This document shows positions 35,701 to 45,800 of a stretch of 64,000 nucleotides of DNA, piece after piece; the first letter of the stretch is position 1; each line of letters starts with the position of its first letter. Source of the DNA: Symsagittifera roscoffensis (Eukaryota > Xenacoelomorpha > Acoela > Convolutidae); the NCBI RefSeq assembly GCF_963678635.1, contig NC_087063.1:21210701-21274700 (forward strand), in the 5' to 3' direction. The translations under genes were made by a program, and so were the position numbers. Under the pieces are notes generated by a model that had not been told where the DNA came from, ran no database searches, and saw only the letters and a program-made list of their open reading frames with translations.

Positions 35701-38700
35701 AATGAAAAGCTTCAGGAGCAACTGAATACCTTCGAAGCAACGGAGTTCGAGGAGACGAAAACACCAAGCAGTTTAGATATGAAACTTAAAGTGATCTCCG
35801 GTAAGAGGTTCGGCATGGCGCCGCAAGGAAAGAAGATACAGTCGATAATCTCAGTGGCTGGACACCAGGTAATAAGAAATTTGAGTGAACCATCAGAGTT
35901 CACTTTAATGCATTTGGACACATATGCAGATTATCTGAGGCAGGTGGAGCCACGCACTGAGTCGAGAGCTGTGCGAGCACTACTAACGACGGGTGGCCCT
36001 CGCATGAAGAAACTTCATGGACGCTACTTGGAGGTCTATGGGCCGTATCAAATAATGCTGAACGTGGATGGAATCAGCATCTACACCAGGACTTACATAA
36101 CAACAGATGATGACCAAATGGGGCAGATCTATTTGGGTGAAGAGGAACTCAAAGTCCGCAGGATAGGCCATGACGCCATGATGAAACAAGACGCGGTACA
36201 TATTGGATATGAAGCAGATGTGACAGCACACCTGCTTGACACCAACGGAACAAAAATCGGAGTCACAGGGCTTCTGGACACAGGCGCGGTGGTAAGTGTG
36301 ATGCCGATAAAAACCTGGGAGAGAATGGGCTTCACGCGGGAAGATCTGATTCCTACGAATCTCCGACTAGCCGCTGCAAATCGAGGAGCTATCTACGTAG
36401 CCGGAAGAACACCGGTGACGGTCCTTCACATGGGAGGACGGAACCTTTGGATGAGCTTCCTGGTGGTAGAGAATCTGGACGACGCCGACCAATTCATCTT
36501 GGGCAGAGATTTTGTCAGGAATTTTGACGTGATGATTGACTTGAACAACGGTCTAATACGGATTAGAAACCCGGACCGAAAGTATGTTAAGAGACCAATT
36601 AATAGGATAATAACAGATGAAAATAAGGTACCAGTTTTTTTGGATAGAAAAGTAAAGTTACAACCAGGACAAGCTGTAGTAGCAATTTTTAGAATGAGAA
36701 ATTTAAATTCGTTAAGTGATAGCAAACAGGTTTGCCTAGTACCGAATCCAAATAGTCAGAGTTCGGTGATTTTAGGCCGGAGCTTCTCGGTAACGCGAAA
36801 CGGACTGTGTGTCAGTGTGTTGTTGAACACACTGGACACCACGGTTTCAATCCAGCGTGGAAAGAAGCTTGGTTACGCATTGCCGATGAGGACCGACTAT
36901 GAAGAGACACAAAACTTGAAGAAATATAGTGTGAAAGACTGTCCTTATCATGCAAATAAGGATAAAATTTTAAAGAGGATTGATGAATTAAAATCTATTC
37001 GTAAATTGTTTTCAATGAAATCCGAAACGGACGACGGCTTATCAAGCTGCTCGAATTTTCCGGAACGCCCCTCGTCATATGAACTAGATTCTGACAAACC
37101 GGTTTTGCCAGAAATAGAACATTTAAAAGGAAAAATAGGTGAGGGAGATTTTGAAAAATTGCGGGACCTCCTAGATCGGAACGCCGAAGTATTTTCAAAA
37201 CATAAGGCGGACATCGGTTGCTGTAATTTCGTCGAACACGAAATCGAACTAGAAGAGGGCGCCGTTCCCCATAGGGAAGGCGCAAGGCGAATGACGCCAC
37301 ATAAATCGGAAGCGTGCCGAGCGGAAATAGAAATGTTGCTTGAATACGACATGATAGAACCCTCGAAATCACCATGGGCTTGCGGAGTAGTAATGGCGAA
37401 AAAGAAAGGGGGGCAGCTTAGATTTTGTTGCGACTTTCGTTACTTGAACGCGGTAACGATTAAAGATGCGTACCCGATACCGCGAATAGACGAGAGCCTA
37501 TCCAAACTTGGTGATGCAAAGTTCTTCACCACATTGGACTTGGGTTCTGCCTTCTGGCAGGTTCCTCTGCGAAAGAAGGACAGGGAGAAAACAGGATTCG
37601 CGTGCGAATTGGGGTTGTACCAGTGGAAGAGGATGCCCTTCGGCTTGTGCAATGCAACAGCAACCTTTCAAAGGCTGATGGCTCAGGCTTTGACAGGAGT
37701 GACCAAAAAGTACGGGAATCTCTTGATGTGCTACGTGGACGACGTAGTCATAGCGACACCAACCCTGGAGGATCACATTGATCGACTCGATGAGGTCTTC
37801 GGATGTATGAAAAGAGCAGGCTTGAAATGCAAACCATCGAAATGTGAAATCCTTAGGGATTCGATCAAGTACCTGGGGAGAATGGTGGACCGGCATGGTG
37901 TGAGGCCAGATCCAGAAGCAGTAGAGGCTGTGCTGACATGGAAAGCTCCTAGAATGGACACACAGCTCATGAGCTTCCTAGGGTTTACCAATTACTACCG
38001 AGAATTCATAAAAGGATACGCGGACAAGGTGTACCCGATGCAGAAGCTGATGCGCAACAAAGGGAAAAAGTTCGAATGGAATGATGAGGCACAAGTTGCT
38101 TTCGAGAACATAAAGCGGGAACTGTGCGAAGCGCCAGTGCTGGGCATGCCTACAGAAAAGGGCATGTATGTCCTTGACACAGACGCATCGGTAGTGGCCA
38201 TCTCAGGAATATTGCATCAGGAGCAAGAATGGAACGGAAGAACAGTCCTCCGTCCCATAGCATACGGCAGCAAGGTCTTGAGTGACACAGAGATGAAATA
38301 TGGCGCACCGAAAGCAGAGATGTTTGCAGTAGTCACCTTCGTGGAAAAGTACCGTGCATACTTGGGGAGCGCTCCCTTCAAGTTACGCGTGGACAACAGA
38401 GCGTTATCCTGGTTGAAGACCTACTCGATGGATCAGAGTTATATTGGTAGATGGATAGTCAGATTGGATGGCTACCATATGATAATCGAACATAGGATGC
38501 GTGATAAACATCAGAATGCTGACAGTCTCAGCAAGAAAACTGAGTTCTATGAAAAATTGGAGCAGAAGCAGGCCAATCAGGCGGAAGTAAAGGAGGGATT
38601 CTCGTTTCTGGACAAAGAAACTTATGAAGCGCTTCCCTTAACGAGATGGTTGGATAAGTCTGGACATCCAATTCCAGGGCATCCTGAGTTACCTGTAGAG

Positions 38701-41700
38701 AAAGCAGCTGAGATAAAGATCCTGTCCAAGGAGGATCCAGTCCCCTTAGATTTGTTGCTGCGCTCGAACCTGGTCCAGCAAGAACTCTCTCGCATGAATA
38801 TAAACAGCCTCTCATTATTGGATAAAACGGTGCAAGTCACACCACAAGTAATGCGGATGCTGGGTGGATTGTTAGAAAGAGAAGTGACCAGAGATGACCC
38901 CGAGTGGACAGCAGCAGTGGCATCGCTAACAGTCAGTGAGAAAGTGAAGATCATGCCGTCCAGACAACAGCACGAGGAGAACAAGAGGGATTGTAGGACA
39001 ATAGTTCAGCAACTAGTATCCTCAATACCCCAAGAGATTTTAACCAGTACTTCTTACGGACGGAAAGAACAGGGGAGCAGCAAGCGAAAGAAAACCGTCA
39101 CCTTTGTAGACCGGGAAAAAGAGGGTGAAGAGGTAGAACAAAATCTGCTGCAAGACTATTTGTCCGGGGAGAAGGATGAGGAGAAAAACCAGCAATCACA
39201 AGATCAACACCCGGGACAAGTGAATTTGTCCGGGGAGTCCGAGATAGACGAGAAAATTCCTGATGAGAAACAGGACCTAGAGAACAAAGTTTTGTCCGGG
39301 GAGTTCAGATGGATGCGAAGGAAATACGGACATGATCTGGAGGAGCGTGCAGTCTCCGGCACAACACCTTCGACGGATGATAAGTCAGAAAGCTCGAGAA
39401 TGAACACCTATTCAGACAGGGATTCGACCTCGGGATCAGAACTGTCAGAACTGGCGATACACACGCTACTAGTGGAAACTCGGGCGAGAAACCTGGACAG
39501 AGAGGTGTACCAGGATCCTGACAGTGATCGCTACCTAATACCAAGCGAAAGAGTCTTTGACAACGCAGCGGATGACTTAGAAACGATAGCGGTATCGAAA
39601 CGTTCGATAAGCCTGTTGCCGCAGAAAGAGGTAGTCAGGACTGATCTTCAGCCGTTTCAACAAGAAACACAACCGTTGGCGAAGATTTGGTGCGTTAAGA
39701 TGGAAGAAGACACACATCAGCCCAACGAGCTGAACAGTCAGATGAGAATCATGAAGACGTACTTGAAGGCGAGATACAGACTCTCGGACCTTCTAAGGGC
39801 GCAGAGAAATGATCGCATGACAAGCAACCTAAAAAGGTGGATAGAAAACGGTGCACCTGACAAAGGTGACCTGGAAGAAGACAGCTATAGGATCCTGAGA
39901 CAATACTTCATGCAGAAGGAGGGGAGATTATATCTGAACAAGGACGGGATCGTGGCTTGCAGGAGAAGGGAAGAAGACAAGGTCTTATACAAATATAACG
40001 CGATAGTGTTGCCGCAACTCTATCAGACAGAACTATTATTCAGGTCGCATGATCAGATGGGCCATCAAGGGATCGACAAAGTGTATCAGAGCATCCTGAA
40101 GCGCTTTGAGTGGCCTGGGATGAAAAAGGCATGCGAGAAATGGGTGACAGCATGTCTGTCATGCCAACAGGTCAAGGATCCTAGGAAGTTGCGATTTCCT
40201 TTACAATCAATTGAGTCGTCTGAATTCAACGAGGTGGTGCAGATAGATCACCAGAAGATATGCATGACAGACAGCGGTTACAACCAAGTCTTGGTCATGA
40301 TAGATCACTTCACGAAGTATGCAGAGGCCGTGCCCTGCATAACTGCCTCGGCGGAAGAGACATGCGACCACCTGATCAATACGTGGATAGCAAGACACGG
40401 ATGTCCAATGACGTTTCAATCGGACAATGGAACGGCTTTCGTAGGCGAGCTTACGAAAGAGCTTATGAGACGGTCACAAGTCGCTCAGGCTCACTCCACG
40501 ACATACCACCCTCAGACGAATGGCTTAGTGGAAAGACAGAATAGGACGTTAGTGTCGATGCTGAGAGTATATTGTTCCAGGTACATGACCGATTGGGACA
40601 GATACCTTCCACAGGTGATGGGAGCTTATAATAGCACGCAACACTCCACCACTGGAGTCAGTCCACACATGATGCTGACGGGACACGAGAAGTCTTTACC
40701 CTTGACATTCTTCTACCCAGAGTATGAGGGAAAGAAAACATCCCCACAGGTCTACGTGAGGGACGTGATCAGACGCCAACAGGAGTTGAACGACCTGTGT
40801 AGACGAAACACTCAGCAGGCACAGGCAAGGCAGAGGAAAAGATTCGACAAGAAAGCAGCTGGTGCAAAGGCTTACTCGGTGGGAGACTACGTATGGGTAT
40901 TTCAGAACGTTATACCACCAAAAGGGACAAAAAAGCTTCTGAAGAAGTGGAGGGGACCCTTCATGATTACAGAGGTGCACCAAGAGGGACGCTTTTATAG
41001 ACTGAGTACTGGCCGAGCCGCCCACTACGAGAACATCAAGCCACACAATCCATCGACAGAAGACTGGTGTATACCTGCAGACATGGAAGAAGGGGATTAT
41101 CTAATGATGGATCCTGCTTGTGAGGTCAATGAAAAAGGCACCAGGGAGAAGAACGATGGAAACGAAGTCGTAGAGGAAGGTACGGATACACCATTGGACC
41201 TGGATCCAAACGAACAGATCGAAGCGGACGATGAAACCTTGCCCTACGCAGAGGAAGATTGGCAGGATTCCGAACAGACAGAGGTTCCCAAGAACATGGA
41301 ACCAGATCTTCCGTTCACGATGCAGACTCGTCAGAAAGACGGGACGAGACTAAGAAAGAAATACAATCCTTACGGTGACGACTTTGTAGTGGATAGGATA
41401 GATCTAAAGAAAATAGTGGAGGAAGTAGTGGGTTTAGAGGAAATAACAGTGTCACAGGACATTGACATAGTCGATGATCACAACGATGAGTGGGTTGACG
41501 ACTGGTCGAAACCCGAGGTGGAGTTCGACGATGAGCAACGGCAGTCAAATGAACAAGACCTGACGAACTTGCGTGTCTTAGAGTGGCTGAACGAAATGAC
41601 ATCAGACCCTGAAAAGACCAGCGTGACGATTCAAGACGTAGATCGCGAAAGCGCGAAATACATTAAGACCGAACGAGATGATCCTTCCTGGGCTGCCCAG

Positions 41701-42402
41701 GAAGGACAACTTCTCATTCCAGCTTCTAATCTTAACTTAATACCCGGTATGCGATCGACGGGGACGCCGATGGATATTTTTGTCCGGGGAGTGGGGGTAG
41801 GACTTACCCACACTGAAAACTTGATAATAAAAAAATTGAGAATAGCAAGAGAAACAGGAAACTTAGAAGCAGAAACAGGTGAAGAACCTAAGAAACCTGA
41901 CATAGGCAGGGTAGTTGAGTCATATTTTAACTTACCAAATGAATATTCAAGTAACATAATACTAACAGACAGTGATTTCATACTCACAAACAGAACATGT
42001 GCGGTAGCTATCACCGCAGACATGAGTTTTAGGACGGCGCTAGCGGCAGATTTTAAGAGGGAATATAAAAACGTGGAATTCCTTTGGAAGCAAAGACCAG
42101 GGATAGGGGGCGTAGCAGCCTTACCCCCGGCGGTGTCGCAAATACCGGGAAAGTACTTATGCTTCCTGGTAACGAGGGCGACAGAGAAGCAACACGTGGA
42201 CCCAGAAAATCTAGTCTTGTCTTTGACGAGGCTGAGGGACTTCCTTGTGGAAATGGACGTGAAGGAGCTTTCGCTTCCAGTGTACGATCCAAATAGAGGA
42301 AGACTGCATCCTCGGGAATTGTACGCGCTTGTACACGTGATATTCTCTGACACGAACATACAAGTATATCTACATAAGAAATATTACTTAAGTATAGGCT
42401 GA
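32800..42402 (+). CDS. Gag-Pol polyprotein of element A with C-terminal macro-like domain
   Basis: 3,200 residues in one frame. Residues 1-300 are acidic and low-complexity; 305-430 coiled coil; about 600-740 retrotransposon gag (capsid) homology (IDTWIEVMKLHFEEE); two CCHC knuckles at about 801-815 (CANC...H...C) and 852-867 (CFFC...H...C). Protease LLDTGAVVSVMP at about 1157. RT about 1470-1700 with LDLGSAFWQV, FGLCNA and YVDD (near 1645). RNase H about 1780-1910. A ~450-residue linker holds three LSGE repeats. Integrase about 2330-2760: HHCC finger, then catalytic D near 2482, D near 2540 and E near 2576, ending in a GPY/F-type module (KKWRGPFMI). Residues 2990-3200 form the macro-like domain. 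The single frame implies no gag-pol frameshift. Confidence 0.95.
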   Translation: MSLDKSRIPKRGNSSRKFIPEKQRKTMTDPFVDWIKRNRSDKKGTVSGRMVETRSQKTSEERRELLEVEVNTDHTMNDNQGVNGLEGRGRRLASESTPVEQGHDFATSTGTLDREEMSELSDISTEVTATRRSPTDNTMMASGTGKQTTSSSFSERMKNTFGNIFPFSMGGGAGNDGESQEEEDEEEQGDFGSQVSLNSSIQESEAHVGRETGTMDKFGVVTTISKEANTPGQSKDFAIRTSSEPQTGESRTGGLGNALADPEIDNDKTSRQRVKARISTSTKLPGTDRVTPPHVTPLMDNGAALEEALNNIVGSLGEQNEQMSIRMSELERAVHIERESLREEINRNRQEVDRSEKRLKERTDEHMTRNLSRMTREAEQRELRLRADMEKLRIQQEQSLGSLDTKIDAMMERRTQAIMDRLDGLLSSKSGPKEGEPNSGGPSREPRVNFNEHQRRKTNGSTRGRGSSSGYATRGNTAWGPNSRASSTGNRQTSNERPTQSTHATGRSDSGNMGHTSPRRSHMGQAGNAHGDSDCRDVPHTEPSTRCEDTQAGHSRDATAMATAFEPLNRSLETFLTRLSRTNERSEKSRRVFKKPRCYKDESDGCIDTWIEVMKLHFEEEDLSERQECSALTSNLEGTALNCVMAKKQYQRDTAEKIFEILLNRFGSGVQGHQAMMRFEKRRQREDETIDKFLDDLEMLRRRSQPDESNRRMNLAVASKFIDGVKNDELRTMLATHYTPLSTNAPTPEELRLKSKEYLLLKTPSRSGYYKNNYGNFNNGPANQGNNWYKPRDDMDKRRSCANCSSTDHHVSACPAYKQGMKAIGFSLEDEDASELEHEDFMRGVIAKFGPRCFFCNLEGHFKSDCPQFWDAVADIKHPRHEEALSGVKASKARLLNEAEARRKDKPQELAAKKMQAVTGEACEPEPATAADDFKIDYKAAAKDALNRVQQELVTKEIEQRVKLELENEKLQEQLNTFEATEFEETKTPSSLDMKLKVISGKRFGMAPQGKKIQSIISVAGHQVIRNLSEPSEFTLMHLDTYADYLRQVEPRTESRAVRALLTTGGPRMKKLHGRYLEVYGPYQIMLNVDGISIYTRTYITTDDDQMGQIYLGEEELKVRRIGHDAMMKQDAVHIGYEADVTAHLLDTNGTKIGVTGLLDTGAVVSVMPIKTWERMGFTREDLIPTNLRLAAANRGAIYVAGRTPVTVLHMGGRNLWMSFLVVENLDDADQFILGRDFVRNFDVMIDLNNGLIRIRNPDRKYVKRPINRIITDENKVPVFLDRKVKLQPGQAVVAIFRMRNLNSLSDSKQVCLVPNPNSQSSVILGRSFSVTRNGLCVSVLLNTLDTTVSIQRGKKLGYALPMRTDYEETQNLKKYSVKDCPYHANKDKILKRIDELKSIRKLFSMKSETDDGLSSCSNFPERPSSYELDSDKPVLPEIEHLKGKIGEGDFEKLRDLLDRNAEVFSKHKADIGCCNFVEHEIELEEGAVPHREGARRMTPHKSEACRAEIEMLLEYDMIEPSKSPWACGVVMAKKKGGQLRFCCDFRYLNAVTIKDAYPIPRIDESLSKLGDAKFFTTLDLGSAFWQVPLRKKDREKTGFACELGLYQWKRMPFGLCNATATFQRLMAQALTGVTKKYGNLLMCYVDDVVIATPTLEDHIDRLDEVFGCMKRAGLKCKPSKCEILRDSIKYLGRMVDRHGVRPDPEAVEAVLTWKAPRMDTQLMSFLGFTNYYREFIKGYADKVYPMQKLMRNKGKKFEWNDEAQVAFENIKRELCEAPVLGMPTEKGMYVLDTDASVVAISGILHQEQEWNGRTVLRPIAYGSKVLSDTEMKYGAPKAEMFAVVTFVEKYRAYLGSAPFKLRVDNRALSWLKTYSMDQSYIGRWIVRLDGYHMIIEHRMRDKHQNADSLSKKTEFYEKLEQKQANQAEVKEGFSFLDKETYEALPLTRWLDKSGHPIPGHPELPVEKAAEIKILSKEDPVPLDLLLRSNLVQQELSRMNINSLSLLDKTVQVTPQVMRMLGGLLEREVTRDDPEWTAAVASLTVSEKVKIMPSRQQHEENKRDCRTIVQQLVSSIPQEILTSTSYGRKEQGSSKRKKTVTFVDREKEGEEVEQNLLQDYLSGEKDEEKNQQSQDQHPGQVNLSGESEIDEKIPDEKQDLENKVLSGEFRWMRRKYGHDLEERAVSGTTPSTDDKSESSRMNTYSDRDSTSGSELSELAIHTLLVETRARNLDREVYQDPDSDRYLIPSERVFDNAADDLETIAVSKRSISLLPQKEVVRTDLQPFQQETQPLAKIWCVKMEEDTHQPNELNSQMRIMKTYLKARYRLSDLLRAQRNDRMTSNLKRWIENGAPDKGDLEEDSYRILRQYFMQKEGRLYLNKDGIVACRRREEDKVLYKYNAIVLPQLYQTELLFRSHDQMGHQGIDKVYQSILKRFEWPGMKKACEKWVTACLSCQQVKDPRKLRFPLQSIESSEFNEVVQIDHQKICMTDSGYNQVLVMIDHFTKYAEAVPCITASAEETCDHLINTWIARHGCPMTFQSDNGTAFVGELTKELMRRSQVAQAHSTTYHPQTNGLVERQNRTLVSMLRVYCSRYMTDWDRYLPQVMGAYNSTQHSTTGVSPHMMLTGHEKSLPLTFFYPEYEGKKTSPQVYVRDVIRRQQELNDLCRRNTQQAQARQRKRFDKKAAGAKAYSVGDYVWVFQNVIPPKGTKKLLKKWRGPFMITEVHQEGRFYRLSTGRAAHYENIKPHNPSTEDWCIPADMEEGDYLMMDPACEVNEKGTREKNDGNEVVEEGTDTPLDLDPNEQIEADDETLPYAEEDWQDSEQTEVPKNMEPDLPFTMQTRQKDGTRLRKKYNPYGDDFVVDRIDLKKIVEEVVGLEEITVSQDIDIVDDHNDEWVDDWSKPEVEFDDEQRQSNEQDLTNLRVLEWLNEMTSDPEKTSVTIQDVDRESAKYIKTERDDPSWAAQEGQLLIPASNLNLIPGMRSTGTPMDIFVRGVGVGLTHTENLIIKKLRIARETGNLEAETGEEPKKPDIGRVVESYFNLPNEYSSNIILTDSDFILTNRTCAVAITADMSFRTALAADFKREYKNVEFLWKQRPGIGGVAALPPAVSQIPGKYLCFLVTRATEKQHVDPENLVLSLTRLRDFLVEMDVKELSLPVYDPNRGRLHPRELYALVHVIFSDTNIQVYLHKKYYLSIG
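39160..39303 (+). repeat. Three in-frame TTGTCCGGGGAG copies (LSGE repeats)
   Basis: Exact 12-mers at 39160-39171, 39226-39237 and 39292-39303, spaced 66 bp, each read as Leu-Ser-Gly-Glu with identical codons. Eleven of the twelve bases equal the 3' polypurine tract of the element (52559-52569). The spacing of exactly 66 suggests a decayed 22-residue protein repeat whose only conserved part is this 12-mer. Confidence 0.9.
41752..41803 (+). promoter_or_regulatory. Candidate central polypurine tract inside Gag-Pol
   Basis: T-rich then purine-rich: ATTTTTGTCCGGGGAGTGG at 41776-41794. The core TGTCCGGGGAG equals the 3' PPT. Across 41752-41803 element B (63920-63972) differs at a single position, although the surrounding coding sequence has many silent differences. 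The reading frame differs from that of the LSGE copies, so the DNA or RNA is conserved rather than the peptide. Confidence 0.6.
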
Positions 42403-42805
42403 GTGATGTGCGAGAGGGTGTTAGGCCAAAGGACCAAGTTGCATGTAATATGTGATATGTGTGTTATGTTAGGTTATGTTATGTGTTAGGTTATTAAGAT
42501 CATGGGTAAGTAGGGGTTAGTGACCATGAACAACTAGATGACGATCTTGGGAATAGATCCAAAGTTTGGATTGTCCAATCTTAGGTTGAATTCCAAAATT
42601 TTAGAAACCAATTGATTTTAATAAATTTTAGGATAGATATCTTTTTATCTGAACTGTCTTTAAGCAGATTTTAACGATGTATGTTAAGGTGAAATTGACA
42701 AGTGTGACATTCGTGATTTCTTTTCTAGATCCTGATTGATCATTTAATTGCTCACTTGAGTCAAAACTTGAAATCGAAATCAAATTAAATTTGGAGAAGA
42801 ACAGT
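42403..42805 (+). other. Spacer between Gag-Pol and ORF2
   Basis: 403 nt, non-coding, with repeated TATGTGTTATGTTAGGTTATG words. The matching spacer of B (62849-63324) also has a TATGTG/TTAGGTT-rich stretch near its ORF1 end, so this feature is shared. How ORF2 is translated (spliced RNA, reinitiation or internal entry) is not evident. Confidence 0.6.
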
Positions 42806-45800
42806 ATGGATAATTTCAACCTGGATGAATTGATGGACCTGGCAGAGGCATATGTAGGACCGATGGTAGATGCGATCTATCGTCGGCTGATCGAACGAGA
42901 CTTCGCTCTGGAGGACCCAGAGGTGGTCATGTTGCTGACCGCCCTGATTAACATCTTGGGGCACGACAACCGTGGGGACCGCCCCACGGAAGTCCTGTTG
43001 ATGGCAGCATATGGAGAAAGAGGAGTACTAGACCGCCCGAACATGAGAGTGATGAGGTGGAGAAACGGGGCTCTCTCAGGGAGTGACTTGGCGAATGAGC
43101 CTGGGTTGGGAAGTTCTAGGACTTACCAACCAGGTGAGATGCCAATGCCCTCCAAGCCCAAACCTGGGCTGACGAGAATGCATCAGGAGATGAACAGTGA
43201 GGCGACCTCGTCTGGTTCACCACTGAGAGTAGCTGTGCCACCAAAAGGGGCGAGAGTAACACAGAAGGTTCAGACGAACCAAACCATACAAGATCTGGAC
43301 GAGATGAACGATCAGTTGAGAAGTACGAAGAAGGAGTTAGACGATATGACGAAGACCATGCTGGCGATGGAGGAAGACCGGGACATGTGGAGAAAGTTGT
43401 TTGAAGACTGCAACAAAAAGCAGGGTCAAGAGATCGAACGCTTAAGGCAGGAATACAAAGAGCGATCGGAGCAGGTGGCGTTGACGACGTCCATTGAGAA
43501 AGTGATACCTGCAAGGGATATTCCTCGTGGGCAGTCCCCGATGGAGCTCTTGACACCTCGAGAAATGAGTCAAACAACGGAGACACGGCTTCCAGCAGAG
43601 ACGAACCGAGTAACAATCCCGGATCCTAGTGACACCTTGGGTGATCCCGTCGTAGAACAGACAGTGAGAAAACTGATAGAGACCGCTGGACGATTGGTCG
43701 CTAACAAGAATGCACCAGGTTCCGGGGTGACTGCACCCTATGGAACGATTGACGATACGGGCAGAGTACAACTCTCCCAGACAATAATCAGACAAGGGAT
43801 AAGTGACGTGACGCCACTCAGGGGGAGTTCGAAGATCACAGAGAGAAAAGTAAGGAAGATGCCAGCGAAGAAAGTGTCTCGTGTAATGGACGTGCAGAAG
43901 AATAATCAATTAAAGTATAATTTCACGGGAGTTCCGGAGACAGATCCGAGAGCCTGCTTCAATCGAGCTACCTGGAGCCCGGCTGTGAACCTGCAGCAAC
44001 CACCACTCGGGACATCTCACCTGATATTGGGAGACAGCTTAGTCCGAGTGCTAACGAATTTGAGGACCTCATGGGTCACCACGGTGATGGCCTTTGGAGG
44101 CGCGACAATTGCCCAATTATACCGGATGGTGGAGCTGATGAATCCCGGGAGGATACCCAGTGTGATGATATTAGTTGGGACGAATGATATCTCCAGAGGA
44201 TCAGACGAGCAGGAAGCACAGTGGGAATCAATGATGGTGTGTTTGTTCACCACTCTCTGGCAGAAGTTCAGTTGCGCGGTACTGACCGTTTGCATGGTGC
44301 CAATGAACGCAAGAAACCTGACAGCATCAGGAAGAAGGCACAACGAGGGAGTCATGAGATGGAACAACATCATAAGAAACCTAGCAAATCGAAATGCCGG
44401 AAGAATGATCCTTATGGACATTGAACACGAATTGAGAGCCATGGAGCAAGCCAGACTGACTTCGGATGGCATCCACTTTGACACCATCGAGGGACAAGCT
44501 TGGTTGAATCGAGTCTTCCAAGAACGGTTGGACGAGTTAGAAGCAGAACTCTCTGACACAGGAGTACTGAAGGAAGAGGGAACGGTGAATGATACGGTGA
44601 TCACTACCTTTGTGCCTCCTAACCTGGAAACGCGTTTGGGTACAGTCCCAGCCGCAATAAATTACCGGCAACAAAGCTCCAGCGAATCAGGTCGAAGAAC
44701 TGACGTGCAGGATCGGTTGGGAGAAGCACCGACGAGGAGGACAATTCATCCTAGGAGAAGGATAGGACCCGTCAACCAACCAAACGAAGGAGTAGCAGGC
44801 ACGTCCAGATCAGACACTAGATCGGAGACAACGAGTAGCAGTCGAGAAGAGAGACCGAACAGAGGCTCATTGTTATGGTCTAGACCCATGCCGTCTCCCT
44901 GGCACATATACAAAGAAGAACTGATGAAGCTGGACCTGCAGAAAGTAAGCTTCATCGAAGATGCAAGGAGGATGCTAAATGGAGCGACGCTATCCGTCAG
45001 CAGATTATACTCAATAACCGGCGTAGACTGGTTGATAGCCGCTAGCATAAATTTCAGCTCCACGACAGCCTTAAGATTTGCTGACTTGGAAGGACTGCCC
45101 TCCAATAACACACTGGGACCTGTGAATGCAAGACCGTTGCAGGATGTCAGATTGAACCATGAGGAGAGGAATCGTGAGGAAAGGCCAGGAAGATTCCTGA
45201 CGGCGAGAGCGCCAATTGGACAACACGTGAAGATATTCAAGCAACTGACGACACCACCTAGTCATGTGAAGGAGAGAGTATACCCAAAACAAGTGAACCA
45301 AGATGGTGATGCCCAGAGATATGGCGGATTGACAGCAATAAAGAAAGATGAGAGCATCTTCGCCGCCTACGACAAAGCAGAAATGAGAAAGGCCAAGATC
45401 ATGGTAGTAGCGAATTCAGAGTTCGTGTACACCTCTAAGTCTTTGTTTTGGCCGGACGTCATAATGCTGGCCGCAGTTGACCTAGACCTATTGCAATCAG
45501 TGTCATTGGCTATAGGGGTACAGAGGCAGACAGAGATGAACCCGATAACGATTGTGTTTGCTGGCATCAATGACCATCTACACAGTAGAGGTTTTCTGAG
45601 CAGGCTCAGAGATCCTGCAACAGCAGAAAACGCAGTATGGCCCGCGATAAAAGACATCCTGGAGTCAATGGGTGAAGTGGTAGACGCGACAAAGGAGGGA
45701 ACATTCAACAAAGTGGCGTTGAGAGTAGTATTTGCGTTGTCTCCGGGATATGCATATCTCCCGGATGGACTGAAATTTGTGTATGCAATGGTAGCCTTAC

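Noticed and set aside
41631..42359. 242-codon ORF antisense to the macro-like domain, and similar long antisense ORFs at 45367-46098 and 44017-44604
   Set aside because: They are shadows of the strongly coding plus-strand ORFs and have no independent support.
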